From contig JAFEGM010000066.1 of the NCBI GenBank assembly GCA_018240025.1, positions 18,498 to 82,497 of the forward strand: a stretch of DNA of 64,000 nt, written 5' to 3'. The notes below the pieces were generated by a model. It worked only from the letters and a program-made list of their open reading frames with translations, had not been told where the DNA came from and searched no databases. The first letter of the stretch is position 1, and every line of letters starts with the position of its first letter. Positions 34,758-43,900 of the stretch are shown in pieces. This DNA comes from Verrucomicrobiota bacterium (GTDB taxonomy: Bacteria > Verrucomicrobiota > Verrucomicrobiia > Chthoniobacterales > SZAS-18). The position numbers and the translations under genes are program-made.

Positions 34758-35927
34758 ATGTCTTCCGCCGCCGAACTCACCCAGCAGGCCGCCGCCGCCA
34801 TGCAGACCGGGCGTCTGGCCGAAGCTGGACCTTTGCTGGTGGAGGCGCTGGCCGCGGCCCGGCGCGAGCACACGGAGCCGCATGCGCAGATTCTCGAAGC
34901 GCTGCGCAATCTGGGCGAATGGCATCGGCTCGGGCAGCAGTGGGACGCGGCCGAAGCCCGGCTGCGCGAGGCCCTGGCCCAAGGTCACGCGCTGGGGGGT
35001 CCCGCGGCCGGGCACGTGCTCAGCCGGCTGGGCACGCTCTATGGGCGGATCGGACGGCTGGACGAGGCGGAGTCCGCGCATCGGGAGGCGGTGGCGCATC
35101 TCGAACGAACGCTCAGCCCGCAGGCGCCGCCGGTGGCCGAGGCGCTGGGACCGCTGGCGCATCTGCTGGCCCACACCGGGCGCGCTGCTGCGGCGGTCGA
35201 ACCGGCGCAGCGGGCGGTCGACGTCCTGGCCCACGCAGGGGGCGAGGAGGTCGCCGGACCGCTCGCGAAGGCGCTGACGCGGCTCGCCCAGATCCTGGAG
35301 TTGGCCGGCCGTGCGCCGGAGGCGGAACTGCCGGCGCGACACCGCGTCGCGCTGCTCGACGGCCTGCATCGCGCCAGCGGCAAGGAGCCGGCCGCGCTCT
35401 TCCCGGCGCGGCGCGACTACTACGATCTGCTCGCGCTACTCGGCCACCGGAGTCGCGTGGCGCAAACCCGCTTGCGCGCCCTGACCGAGGGACGCGACCC
35501 CGGCCCCCTGCCCCCGGCTGAGACGGAGACGACACCCGATTTCGACGCCCTCGCCCGCGCCGCCGCCACGCCCGAGGCCGGCCCGGCCGAGCGCGCAGCC
35601 ATCGAGCAGGCGGCGATCGCGCTCTCGCATTGGCATTTCCTGGCGGCCGACCGCGAATCCGCGCCGCACGTCGCTCCGCATCCGGCCCTGCCCAACGGGC
35701 TGCCGATGCTGAAGGCCTTCACCGACCTCGACCGCCTGCGACTGTACGCCGCGGATCATCAGATCACGGTCCCGGTGCTGACGCTCGCCACGGCCAGCGC
35801 CGCCCCGTGGCTGGCCCGCCAACTGGCCGCGGGACTGACGCACCTGCATTTCAACGCCGACGACTGTAGCGATGCCTTCTATCTGCCGCTGCGCCAGGCG
35901 ATCGCCTTGCTGCCGCCGGCGAACTAG
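34758..35927 (+). CDS. TPR protein with C-terminal SseB-like domain
   Basis: This 389-residue protein starts at the ATG at 34758. Residues 1-215 are TPR helices (AARREHTEPHAQILEALRNLGEW, LGTLYGRIGRLDEAESAHREAV). The C-terminal region (about 300-389) has LPMLKAFTDLDRLRLYAADH and ends LTHLHFNADD, which resembles the SseB N-terminal domain found in enhanced-serine-sensitivity proteins. Its biological role is not known. Confidence 0.75.
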   Translation: MSSAAELTQQAAAAMQTGRLAEAGPLLVEALAAARREHTEPHAQILEALRNLGEWHRLGQQWDAAEARLREALAQGHALGGPAAGHVLSRLGTLYGRIGRLDEAESAHREAVAHLERTLSPQAPPVAEALGPLAHLLAHTGRAAAAVEPAQRAVDVLAHAGGEEVAGPLAKALTRLAQILELAGRAPEAELPARHRVALLDGLHRASGKEPAALFPARRDYYDLLALLGHRSRVAQTRLRALTEGRDPGPLPPAETETTPDFDALARAAATPEAGPAERAAIEQAAIALSHWHFLAADRESAPHVAPHPALPNGLPMLKAFTDLDRLRLYAADHQITVPVLTLATASAAPWLARQLAAGLTHLHFNADDCSDAFYLPLRQAIALLPPAN

Positions 35928-36021
35928 CCGCGGAAGCGCGCGTCGGTCCGCAGCTCGCGCGCGTCCTCCGGCCGGGCGTCGTCGAGCTGGCATTCTGCCC
36001 CCGGTCGGGCAGGTTGCCGGA

Positions 36022-37101
36022 ATGCCTGCCTCCGCCCCGGCCGAACGGACCTTCAACGAGCGCGTGCGGACCTTCTGGGCCTGGTACGCGGAGGTCGCGG
36101 CGCGGTTTCATCGCACGATCGAAGAGGGCCGCTGCGCCGACTTGGCGGACGAAGTCGGCGCGCGCGTTCACGAACTGCTGCCCGGCTTCGCCTGGGTGTT
36201 CGGACCGGGACCCGACGGCGAGGGCCATTCGTTCACGCTCAGCGCCGAGGGGTTCCTGCCCCGACAATTGCTGGCGCAGCAATGGCTCGCGCTGGCGCCT
36301 GCGATCGACGGCTGGACCTTCCACGCCTCCCGCCAGGCCGGTCCGATCGCCGGCCAGGTGATCGAGTTCGATGGCGTTCGCTACGATCCGGCCGAAATCT
36401 GGATCACGGCCACGCCGGACGAGGAGGCGCAAAAGTTCGACCTCGTCGCCTGGCATCCGTCCTGGCGCGGACAGGAGCATCGCGAGTGTTTCCCGATTCT
36501 CTTTCTCTTCCTCGACGAAGCGCTCGGCGAATACGGCACCGAGCAATGCCTCGGGGCCATCGAAATCGGCGACGACCGTCTGGCCGACGCGTTCCCGCTG
36601 GCCGAGTTGCCCGAACAGGTCGAGGAGGCCTTTCGCCGCGCCGGCTGGCCGCGGCACGTGCCCGGCGAAACGCATTACCTCGTCGAACTGCCGGGCGACG
36701 GCGCCTTCCCCCGCGGCGATCTGCGCCTGCTGACGACCTGCGCGCTTTCGCTGATGCGCGAACACCACGAATCAGAGGGCGAACTGGCCGATCCCGCCCC
36801 GGATCTCGGCGCCGACTTCGTCTATCTTTCGCTCGATCGCACCGTCCTCACGGCCGGCGAGGAAGTCGCCGCGCGCGGGCGGATCGAGGACGCCATCATC
36901 CAAGCGCTGAGCGCGGAGCGCTCCGGCCGCCACCTCGGCGGAGGCACCGGCGATGGGCGCTGCTACATCGACCTCCTGCTTTTCGACGGCGCCCGCAGCC
37001 TCGAACTCGTCCGCGCGGCGCTCCGTTCCTTCGGCTTGCCCGCCGGCACCATGCTGGAGCATTTCGCCCGCGAGAAGCGGGGACGGCGGGCGGCGTGGTA
37101 G
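36022..37101 (+). CDS. Uncharacterised protein, first gene of a pair with DUF1152
   Basis: I do not recognise this 359-residue protein (MPASAPAERTFNERVRTFWAWY from the ATG at 36022). It looks cytoplasmic with two alpha/beta halves: residues 1-230 (FTLSAEGFLPRQLLAQQWLALAPAIDGW, which is like the DUF695 style) and 230-359 (YIDLLLFDGARSLELVRAALRSFGLPAGTMLEHF). No catalytic motif is evident. The stop codon lies 8 bases before the DUF1152 ATG, and the two are probably translated together. Confidence 0.7.
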   Translation: MPASAPAERTFNERVRTFWAWYAEVAARFHRTIEEGRCADLADEVGARVHELLPGFAWVFGPGPDGEGHSFTLSAEGFLPRQLLAQQWLALAPAIDGWTFHASRQAGPIAGQVIEFDGVRYDPAEIWITATPDEEAQKFDLVAWHPSWRGQEHRECFPILFLFLDEALGEYGTEQCLGAIEIGDDRLADAFPLAELPEQVEEAFRRAGWPRHVPGETHYLVELPGDGAFPRGDLRLLTTCALSLMREHHESEGELADPAPDLGADFVYLSLDRTVLTAGEEVAARGRIEDAIIQALSAERSGRHLGGGTGDGRCYIDLLLFDGARSLELVRAALRSFGLPAGTMLEHFAREKRGRRAAW

Positions 37102-37109
37102 GAGCGGCT

Positions 37110-38072
37110 ATGGACTTCCTGCGCCAGCCGATCTTCGAAGCTCTGGAGCCGTGTCGGTCGGTCCTGCTCGCGGGCATGGGTGGGGGCTACGACATCTACT
37201 CCGCCATCCCGCTCTATCGTGGCCTCCGATCCGCTGGGAAGACGGTGCATCTGGCGAATCTTTCCTTCACCCGCCTGGGGCATTCGACGGCGAAGCAAAT
37301 CGGCGACGCCCTTTATCTCGTCACCGACGAAACGTCGGAATTGCCGTACTTTCCCGAGCTCCACCTCGCGCGCTGGCTGCGGGCACGCGACGGCGTGGGA
37401 GTTCCGATCCACTGCTTCGAGCGCACCGGCGCAGCGCCGATTCGAAGAAGCTACCGACAGCTTGCCGCCCGCCTCGGTCCGCTCGACGCCGTCATTCTTG
37501 TCGACGGTGGAACCGACAGCCTGATGCGCGGGGACGAACCTGATCTTGGCACGCCGGAGGAGGACATGGCCTCGCTCCTCGCCGTCGACGAACTCTCCGA
37601 AGTGCGGTTCCGCGCCCTCGCTTGCCTCGGCTTCGGCGTGGATACCTTTCATGGGGTTTGCCATGCGCACGTCCTGCAGGCGGTAGCGGAACTCACCCGC
37701 GCGCGAGCTTTTCTGGGGGCCTGGGCCATTCCGCCCGATTCTCCCGAGGCGAGAGATTTCGTGGCCGCCGTCGATTGGGTGCACCGAGCCATGCCTCACC
37801 ATCCGAGCATCGTCTCCTCCTCGATCGCGAGCGCGCTCGTCGGGCATTTCGGCGATCATCACGCCACTCCCCGCACCGCCGGCAGCCAGCTGTTCATCAA
37901 CCCGCTCATGAGCATCTACTGGGCCTTCGAGCTGCCCGCAGTGGTGCGTCGAAACCTTTATCTCACCCGTCTTCGAGAGATCGAAAGCTACGACGGCGTG
38001 ACCGCCGCCATCGCCTCCTTCCGCCACGAGATCCGGGGAGAGATCCGCCCTTGGATGGACTTGCCGATGTAG
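37110..38072 (+). CDS. DUF1152 family protein
   Basis: This 320-residue protein starts with RSVLLAGMGGGYDIYSAIPLYRGL, whose GMGGG(Y/F)D motif is the DUF1152 mark, and later has VDGGTDSLMRGDE and LGTPEEDMASLLAV. The family has a Rossmann-like nucleotide-binding fold of unknown reaction. The ATG at 37110 has TAGGAGCGG just upstream, a good ribosome site that overlaps the stop of the gene before it. Confidence 0.85.
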   Translation: MDFLRQPIFEALEPCRSVLLAGMGGGYDIYSAIPLYRGLRSAGKTVHLANLSFTRLGHSTAKQIGDALYLVTDETSELPYFPELHLARWLRARDGVGVPIHCFERTGAAPIRRSYRQLAARLGPLDAVILVDGGTDSLMRGDEPDLGTPEEDMASLLAVDELSEVRFRALACLGFGVDTFHGVCHAHVLQAVAELTRARAFLGAWAIPPDSPEARDFVAAVDWVHRAMPHHPSIVSSSIASALVGHFGDHHATPRTAGSQLFINPLMSIYWAFELPAVVRRNLYLTRLREIESYDGVTAAIASFRHEIRGEIRPWMDLPM

Positions 38073-38113
38073 TTACGCTCGACCTGCGCATCCTCGCGGA
38101 GCGAGTTCCGTCT

Positions 38114-38560
38114 TTACAATCTACGCCAGTATCCGCGCCGATCCGTCGCGAAGCCGTGGCGCTCGTAGAGCGAGGCGGCGCGGGGACTGCCGTCGAGGAC
38201 CTCCAACTCGATGGCCTTGGCTCCACGGTCCTGGGCGCGCGCGATGAGCGCACGCAGCACCTCGCCGCCGACGCCGCCGCGCTGCGCGGGGTCGACCCAA
38301 AGCTCGTCGAGCAGCGCCAACTCGCCGCGCTGTTCGTTGGACCAGTAGAAGACCAGGATCGCATAGCCCGCCGCGTGCCCGTCGCGCTCGATCACCAGCA
38401 CTTCGCCACGGCTCGGATCGCTGGCCAAGCGACGCCACGTCTCCGCGATGAAGGGCGGCCCCGGGTCGGTCGGGAAATGCAGACCGTCGCGCTCGAAGGC
38501 GAAGGACCAGCGTTCGAGGTCGGGCAGGTCGGCCGACGTCGCAGGGCGGAGTGTGACCAT
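38114..38560 (-). CDS. GNAT-family N-acetyltransferase (1)
   Basis: This 148-residue enzyme starts at the ATG at 38560 (MVTLRPATSADLPDLERW). It has the GNAT core: strand AAGYAILVFYWSNEQRGELALLDELWVDP and the acetyl-CoA loop QRGGVGGEVLRAL (Q/R-x-x-G-x-G type), then DGSPRAASLYERHGF. The substrate is unknown. The frame continues upstream to 38836, but that part has no GNAT similarity. Confidence 0.9.
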   Translation of the reverse strand: MVTLRPATSADLPDLERWSFAFERDGLHFPTDPGPPFIAETWRRLASDPSRGEVLVIERDGHAAGYAILVFYWSNEQRGELALLDELWVDPAQRGGVGGEVLRALIARAQDRGAKAIELEVLDGSPRAASLYERHGFATDRRGYWRRL

Positions 38561-38671
38561 GGGTCGAGGTTGGCGCGGGATGGGAGGGAGTTCGAGAGCT
38601 GTGCGGGGGAGTTCGTAAAACGCGCCTCTCCGCCTCAGATCCGAGGCCGGACTCATCCCTGCGCGATCCAC

Positions 38672-38712
38672 GGCAGCAAGCTGCCTGAGGGACGGCTGCA
38701 GCAAGCTGCAGC
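38672..38712. repeat. Pair of short palindromes upstream of lysS
   Basis: GGCAGCAAGCTGCC (38672-38685) and GCTGCAGCAAGCTGCAGC (38695-38712) are perfect palindromes around AA. They share GCAGCAAGCTGC and look like a dispersed intergenic hairpin element. Confidence 0.7.
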
Positions 38713-38801
38713 ACTCCACGGCGCCCTCCGCTCCTCCGCTCTCCCCTCCCCGCTCCTTCATTCTCCTTGAATCTTGGCGTTTCCGCGCAAACGGGAAGCG
38801 C

Positions 38802-40331
38802 GTGTCCACGTCCAGTCTCAACGATCTCCGCCGCATCCGACTCGAAAAGGCCGACGCGCTTCGCGCGCTCGGGCTCGATCCCTACCCGTCCAAGGCCGGC
38901 CGCACGCAGTACGCCGGTCCCATCGTGGAGGATTTCGCCAAGTTCGAAGGCCAGGAGGTGACGGTCGGCGGGCGCATCGTCTCGTGGCGCAAGCAGGGTT
39001 CGCTGGTCTTCGGTCACATCCTCGACCAGACGGGACGGATCCAGCTCTTCATCCGCAAGCAGGTCGTGGCGCCGACCGATCCGGCCACGGGCGCGCTCGG
39101 TTTCGAGCATTTCCCGCTGCTCGATCTCGGCGATTTCGTCGAGGCCCGCGGCAAGGTCATGAAGACGAACAGCGGCGAGATCTCGATCGAGGTCAGCTTC
39201 CTGCGCGTGTTGACGAAGTCGCTGCGGCCGCTGCCGGACAAGTGGTCGGGGCTGACCGACCGCGAGGCCATCCTGCGACATCGCTACCTCGACACCATCC
39301 AGGACCCGGAGTCGCACAAGCGCTTCGCGCTGATCGCGAAGATGACGTCGGCCATCCGCACCTTTCTGAACGAGCGCGGCTTCGTCGAGTTTCAAACGCC
39401 CATCATCCAGCCGCAATACGGCGGCGGCACGGCCAAGCCCTTCCGGACGCACGTCAATGCGCTCGACGTGGACATGTATCTGGCCATCTCGCACGAGCTG
39501 TATCTTAAGCGGCTCATCGTGGCCGGCTACGACCGCGTGTACACGATCGGCCGGTATTTCCGGAATGAGGGCATCGATCGCAGCCACCATCCGGAGTTCG
39601 CCATGGTCGAGACCATGGCGGCCTACGAGAACTACGAGTTCAACATGCAGCTGGTGGAGGAGATGTTCCGGTACGTCGCGCAGACCGTCTTCGGCCGTAC
39701 CGTCTTCAAGGTGCGCGGTCACGACGTCGACATGGCGCTCCCCTGGCGGCGCACCACGATGGTCGACCTCGTGCTCGAAGCGACCGGCATCAACTTCCGC
39801 GAGATCACCGACCTAGCCGATGCCCAGCAGCGCTTGGCCGCGCTCGGCGTGACCGAGGTGCCGCAGAGCATCGGCCACGCCTTGGTGGCCGCCTTCGAGG
39901 CCAAGGCCGAGCACGGCCTGATCCAGCCGACGCTCGTCTACGGACAGCCGGTCGAGATTTCCCCGCTGGCCAAGCCCATGGCCGACGACCCGCGCTACGC
40001 CGAGCGATTCGAGATTTACATCGGTGGCATGGAATGCGGCGACAATTGGAGCGAGCAGAACGACCCGGCCAAGCTGCTAGACGTCTGGCGCAAAGCCTTC
40101 AGCGCCATCGAAGCCGAAGGCGGCAAGGTCCACCCGATGGACTACGCCTTCCTCGAGGCGCTGGAGCACGGCATGCCCCCGACCACCGGCATCGGGCCTG
40201 GCCTGGAGCGCATGGCCATGATCTTCACCGAGCAGGAGAACATCGACGACGTCATCTTTTTCCCGATGATGCGGCCGTCCGTCAGCGCGAACAACGCGGA
40301 GATCTACGGTATCAAGGCGAGCGCGGAGTAG
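38802..40331 (+). CDS. lysS: Lysyl-tRNA synthetase, class II
   Basis: This 509-residue enzyme charges tRNA-Lys. It starts at a GTG (38802) with GGGAAG 9 bases upstream. The N-terminal OB-fold anticodon-binding domain has VTVGGRIVSWRKQGSLVFGHI near 48-70. The class II catalytic core shows motif 2 RYFRNEGIDRSHHPEFAMVE near 250-270 and motif 3 GIGPGLERMAMIF near 465, a less common form of the GIGIDRL motif. The length matches the family. Confidence 0.95.
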   Translation: MSTSSLNDLRRIRLEKADALRALGLDPYPSKAGRTQYAGPIVEDFAKFEGQEVTVGGRIVSWRKQGSLVFGHILDQTGRIQLFIRKQVVAPTDPATGALGFEHFPLLDLGDFVEARGKVMKTNSGEISIEVSFLRVLTKSLRPLPDKWSGLTDREAILRHRYLDTIQDPESHKRFALIAKMTSAIRTFLNERGFVEFQTPIIQPQYGGGTAKPFRTHVNALDVDMYLAISHELYLKRLIVAGYDRVYTIGRYFRNEGIDRSHHPEFAMVETMAAYENYEFNMQLVEEMFRYVAQTVFGRTVFKVRGHDVDMALPWRRTTMVDLVLEATGINFREITDLADAQQRLAALGVTEVPQSIGHALVAAFEAKAEHGLIQPTLVYGQPVEISPLAKPMADDPRYAERFEIYIGGMECGDNWSEQNDPAKLLDVWRKAFSAIEAEGGKVHPMDYAFLEALEHGMPPTTGIGPGLERMAMIFTEQENIDDVIFFPMMRPSVSANNAEIYGIKASAE

Positions 40332-40376
40332 CCACCTGAACCAACGCGGGGGCCCTTCCGCCTGCTCATCCCCCTT

Positions 40377-40412
40377 TTGGTAATTTTGGCCAAATCTACC
40401 AATTTGGTATCT
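40377..40412. repeat. Dispersed palindromic element related to 6374-6410
   Basis: Between the convergent lysS and GNAT genes lies an AT-rich palindromic stretch with TTTTGGCCAAA and CCAATTTGGTATC. Its reverse complement aligns over about 36 bases with 6372-6407, sharing GATACCAAATTG, AGAT, GGCCA and ACCAAA blocks. Confidence 0.65.
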
Positions 40413-40422
40413 CAGCCCAGTC

Positions 40423-40911
40423 TCAGATCCCTTCCTTGCGATAGATAAACTCTTCGATCTCGCACTGACGCGCATTGGCGAAGCCGCGGTCGGAGCCGAT
40501 GCGCACAAAGCCGCATTTTTCCAGCACGCGCTGGGAGCCGAAGTTGTCGAAGGCCACGCGGGCGCGGATCGGACGGGCTCGTTCCAGTTCGAGAAAGGCC
40601 CGCAGCACGCGGGTGGCGAGGCCCCGTCCCCAGGTGGCGCGATCGAGCCAGTAGGTGACTTCGGCCGAGCCATCCATCTCGTACTTGGCCACGCTGCCGA
40701 CGATCCGGCCGTCCACCACCACGGTGCGCATGTGGATGGTCGGATTCTGCAGGCACTTCCCGTATTTCTCGAGGTAGGCGGCCCGATCGGTCGGATCCTT
40801 GGCGGTGAAGGCCGCGAGCCAGTTCGCTTCCGGATCGAGCTGGAACTCGAAGCACTGCTCGAGATCGGCTGGCACAGTCGGGCGGAGTTCGAGGGACTCG
40901 GAGTGGCTCAT
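40423..40911 (-). CDS. GNAT-family N-acetyltransferase (2)
   Basis: This 162-residue enzyme (MSHSESLELRPTVPADLEQ from the ATG at 40911) is of the RimJ/RimL-like acetyltransferase type: EVTYWLDRATWGRGLATRVLRAFL with the CoA loop WGRGLAT, and FDNFGSQRVLEKCGFVRIG. The substrate is unknown. It converges with lysS. Confidence 0.9.
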   Translation of the reverse strand: MSHSESLELRPTVPADLEQCFEFQLDPEANWLAAFTAKDPTDRAAYLEKYGKCLQNPTIHMRTVVVDGRIVGSVAKYEMDGSAEVTYWLDRATWGRGLATRVLRAFLELERARPIRARVAFDNFGSQRVLEKCGFVRIGSDRGFANARQCEIEEFIYRKEGI

Positions 40912-40987
40912 CGCTCTCGCTATGCGCGGTCGAGCCGGCCGCAAGCCACGGCAATCTCTTGAGGCATCTTCACGCCGCGACGACTGG

Positions 40988-43900
40988 TTAGGGCGTCGTC
41001 ACGCGCAGCCGGAGGAACCGGTGCAGCGGCGCGGCGATCGGCGTGCGATCGCGATAGATGACCGTCTGCTGGTTCGGCCCGGGGCCGCTGGAAACCAGCG
41101 TCTCGACGTCCGTGGGGCTCGAACTCCAGGCCACCAGATCGCCCGAGGTCTCCCCGACATAGGTGGCATTGGCCAGTGCGGTCGGCCGGACGAAGCGGAT
41201 CTGCAGGTAGTTGAGGCCGGCAATGTTCACCACCTCGGTCACCGGGACGAGTCCGGCCGAGGGCGTGAAGGGATCGAGCCCGAGCGCATATTTGAGCAGG
41301 TTGCTGACGCCGTCGTTGGCGGGCGTGTCGTTCACCCCTGTCACCCCAGGTTGTGCGGCCAACTGCGCTGCGGTGAATTTCGCCTGCCGCCATTGATCGT
41401 AGCCCCCGTCCCCAAGCAGCACGACAGTCGCAGTGTTGGCCGCGCCGACCGTGTAATCGGGTCCGCCGGCCAGCGTCAGGATGACCGTCTGGCGGCGCGG
41501 GGCCTGCGTGCCGTCGGCCACGGGCGCAACCGTGAACGACTTCTGCGCGGCGCCAGCGGGCACGCTTTGGGCGGTGCCGACCGCGCCGTAGTCGGTGCCC
41601 GCCGCGGCAGTGCCGGTCGCGCCCACGGCCGCATTGAAGGCCTCCGGCGCCTTCGGGGCGAGGTCGATGTTCACCTGGGCGCTGCCGCCCTCGGCGACCG
41701 CCTGGACGCTCGGCGAGAGCGTCAGGACCGGCGTCTGCTCGATCGCGAAATCGTCCAGGAACCAGCCCGCCTCGGTGACCGACGCCCCGGAGCCGAAGTG
41801 AAAGCGGAACTGCACGCTCTTTCCGGCGTGGGCGCTGAGGTCGAGCCGCACGCGATTCCACGCTCCGAGGCCCGTGCCCGTCCAGCCGGCCGGGCTGCCG
41901 GAAAGCGCGGCGATGGTGCCGTTGTAGGGCAGGCTGAGCTGCGCGCCCGGCACGAGGGTGAAGGCGCCGCCGTCGACCGAGATCTCGAGATTGCCGCCGT
42001 CCTGCCCGGATTCAGCCCGGAGCCACATGTAGAAGCGCAGCTTGTAGGCGCGGCCGGCCGGCAGATCGAAGACCGGCGTGGTCAGATACGTGTTGGCGCC
42101 ATTGGCGTAGTTGCCGCTGAGCGAGGTGGCGTAAAGCCGGCCGCCCGCGCCGGTGTGGTCGCCTGTGGGCCGCCCCGTGCCGGCGGCGGAAACGCCATAC
42201 GACCAGCCCGCATTCGCCACCCAGCCGGTGGGAGCGCTGGCGCTGTCGAAGGCGCTGGCAAAGAGGAACGGCGAGGCCGGATCGTAGGCGACCGCAGTGG
42301 CGCTGGCGGCCGCGGCGTTGGCGTTGCCGTTCAGATCCTGCACCGCGCCGCTGGCCAGCGTGACGCTGACGGGGCCGTTGCCGTCGGGGGTGACGGGGAG
42401 GACGTAGCTGCGGCCGGAGCCGCTCAGCGGGCCCGCGGTGCCGTTGCTCACGCTGAGGCCGGCCTCGGTCAGGCCCGTGACCGTCTCGCTGAAGGTGAGT
42501 CGGAATCGGATCGGCGAGGCGTTGGTGGGCGTCGCATCGGGCGTGATGACGACGGTCGGCGGCGTGGTGTCGAAGGCCGGCGCGAGAAACATGCCGCGCC
42601 CGTGTGTCACGGCGACGATGTTCGTGCCGAAGACGAACAGCTCGACGACGGGCGCGGTGGCCGGACCGAGGTTGGTCCCGCTCCAGGTGGCACCGCCGTC
42701 CTGCGAGGCATAGACACCGGCATCGGTCCCGACGTAGAGAATGTTGGAATTACCCGGGTCGATCAGCACGCAGTAGATCGGCGCGAGCGGAAGATTGCCA
42801 TGCGAATTCGTCCAGGTGGTACCGCCATCGACGCTTTTCCACAGGTTCGAGGCCGCGCGCACCCCGAAGGATTCTCCACCGAGGAAACCGCCGAAGGAGA
42901 CGAAGACGCGGTTGTTGTCGTTGCGGTCGATCGCGAACCGCGTGACCCGCCGCGAGGGGAGCGTGCCAGACCCAACCTGGGTCCAGGTCGCAGTTCCACC
43001 ATTGAGAGCATTGGTCGTCTTGAAGACCGTGCCGCCCTGCCCCAGGTAGATGATGTTACCGTTGCCGGGGGCCACACCGATGGCGGTGATGAAGCTACCG
43101 GAACTGGCCTTCAGCGGAAAAAACGCACTGCCGGAGCGTGCGCTGAACGCGGTGTAGAGGCCGCTGCTCCCATAGTGAAGGATGTTCCCGTTGTTCGGGT
43201 CGAGTACGAAGGGCGCGATGAAATCGGGCGTTCCGCCAATGCCGGAGGTGTAACTGCTGAAGTTGCTTCCGCCATCGGTGCTTCGACGCAGTCCCAGGTT
43301 CTGCGTCTCCCCGTATACGTAACGCGTGTCGCCTTGATCGACCGCCGTGAAGCCGCCGTCAGCTCCGATCACGAACGACCAGCTGCCCGTTCCGGCGGCG
43401 CTGTTGGCCAGCCGCAGCGTACCATTGTCCTGCGTGCCTCCAATGAGCATTCCCGTGGCGGGATCGCCCGCCCCGCCGTAAAACTGAGTAATGCCAAGAT
43501 TGTTGTTCAATTTCGTCCAGGCATTCGCTCCGGTCGTATTGGAAAGGACAGCCGTGAGGTCCTCGGTCCGCGCCACGCCGCCGTCATTGAGGAGGTAGCC
43601 CCGCTTGTTGGTCGTCCCGTTGTACCCGGGATCGCTCACGAACAGATGCTGGTCGGGATGCTGATTCCCGCCCGTGTACACGTTGGTAATGTTGGTGAAG
43701 TTGACCCCGCCATCCGTGCTGCGCCACAAATCGACGCCGCCGGCGATGAGCCGGTTCGGATTCTGGGGATCCACCCACATCAGCAGGTCATACCAACCCT
43801 GGCCGGCCGCGATGTCCGGGCTGCCGGTGATGAAGATCTCCGCGTATGTGGCTCCGCCGTTGGTGCTCTTGAAGAGCCGGGTGGCAGGCGACGATTGCCC

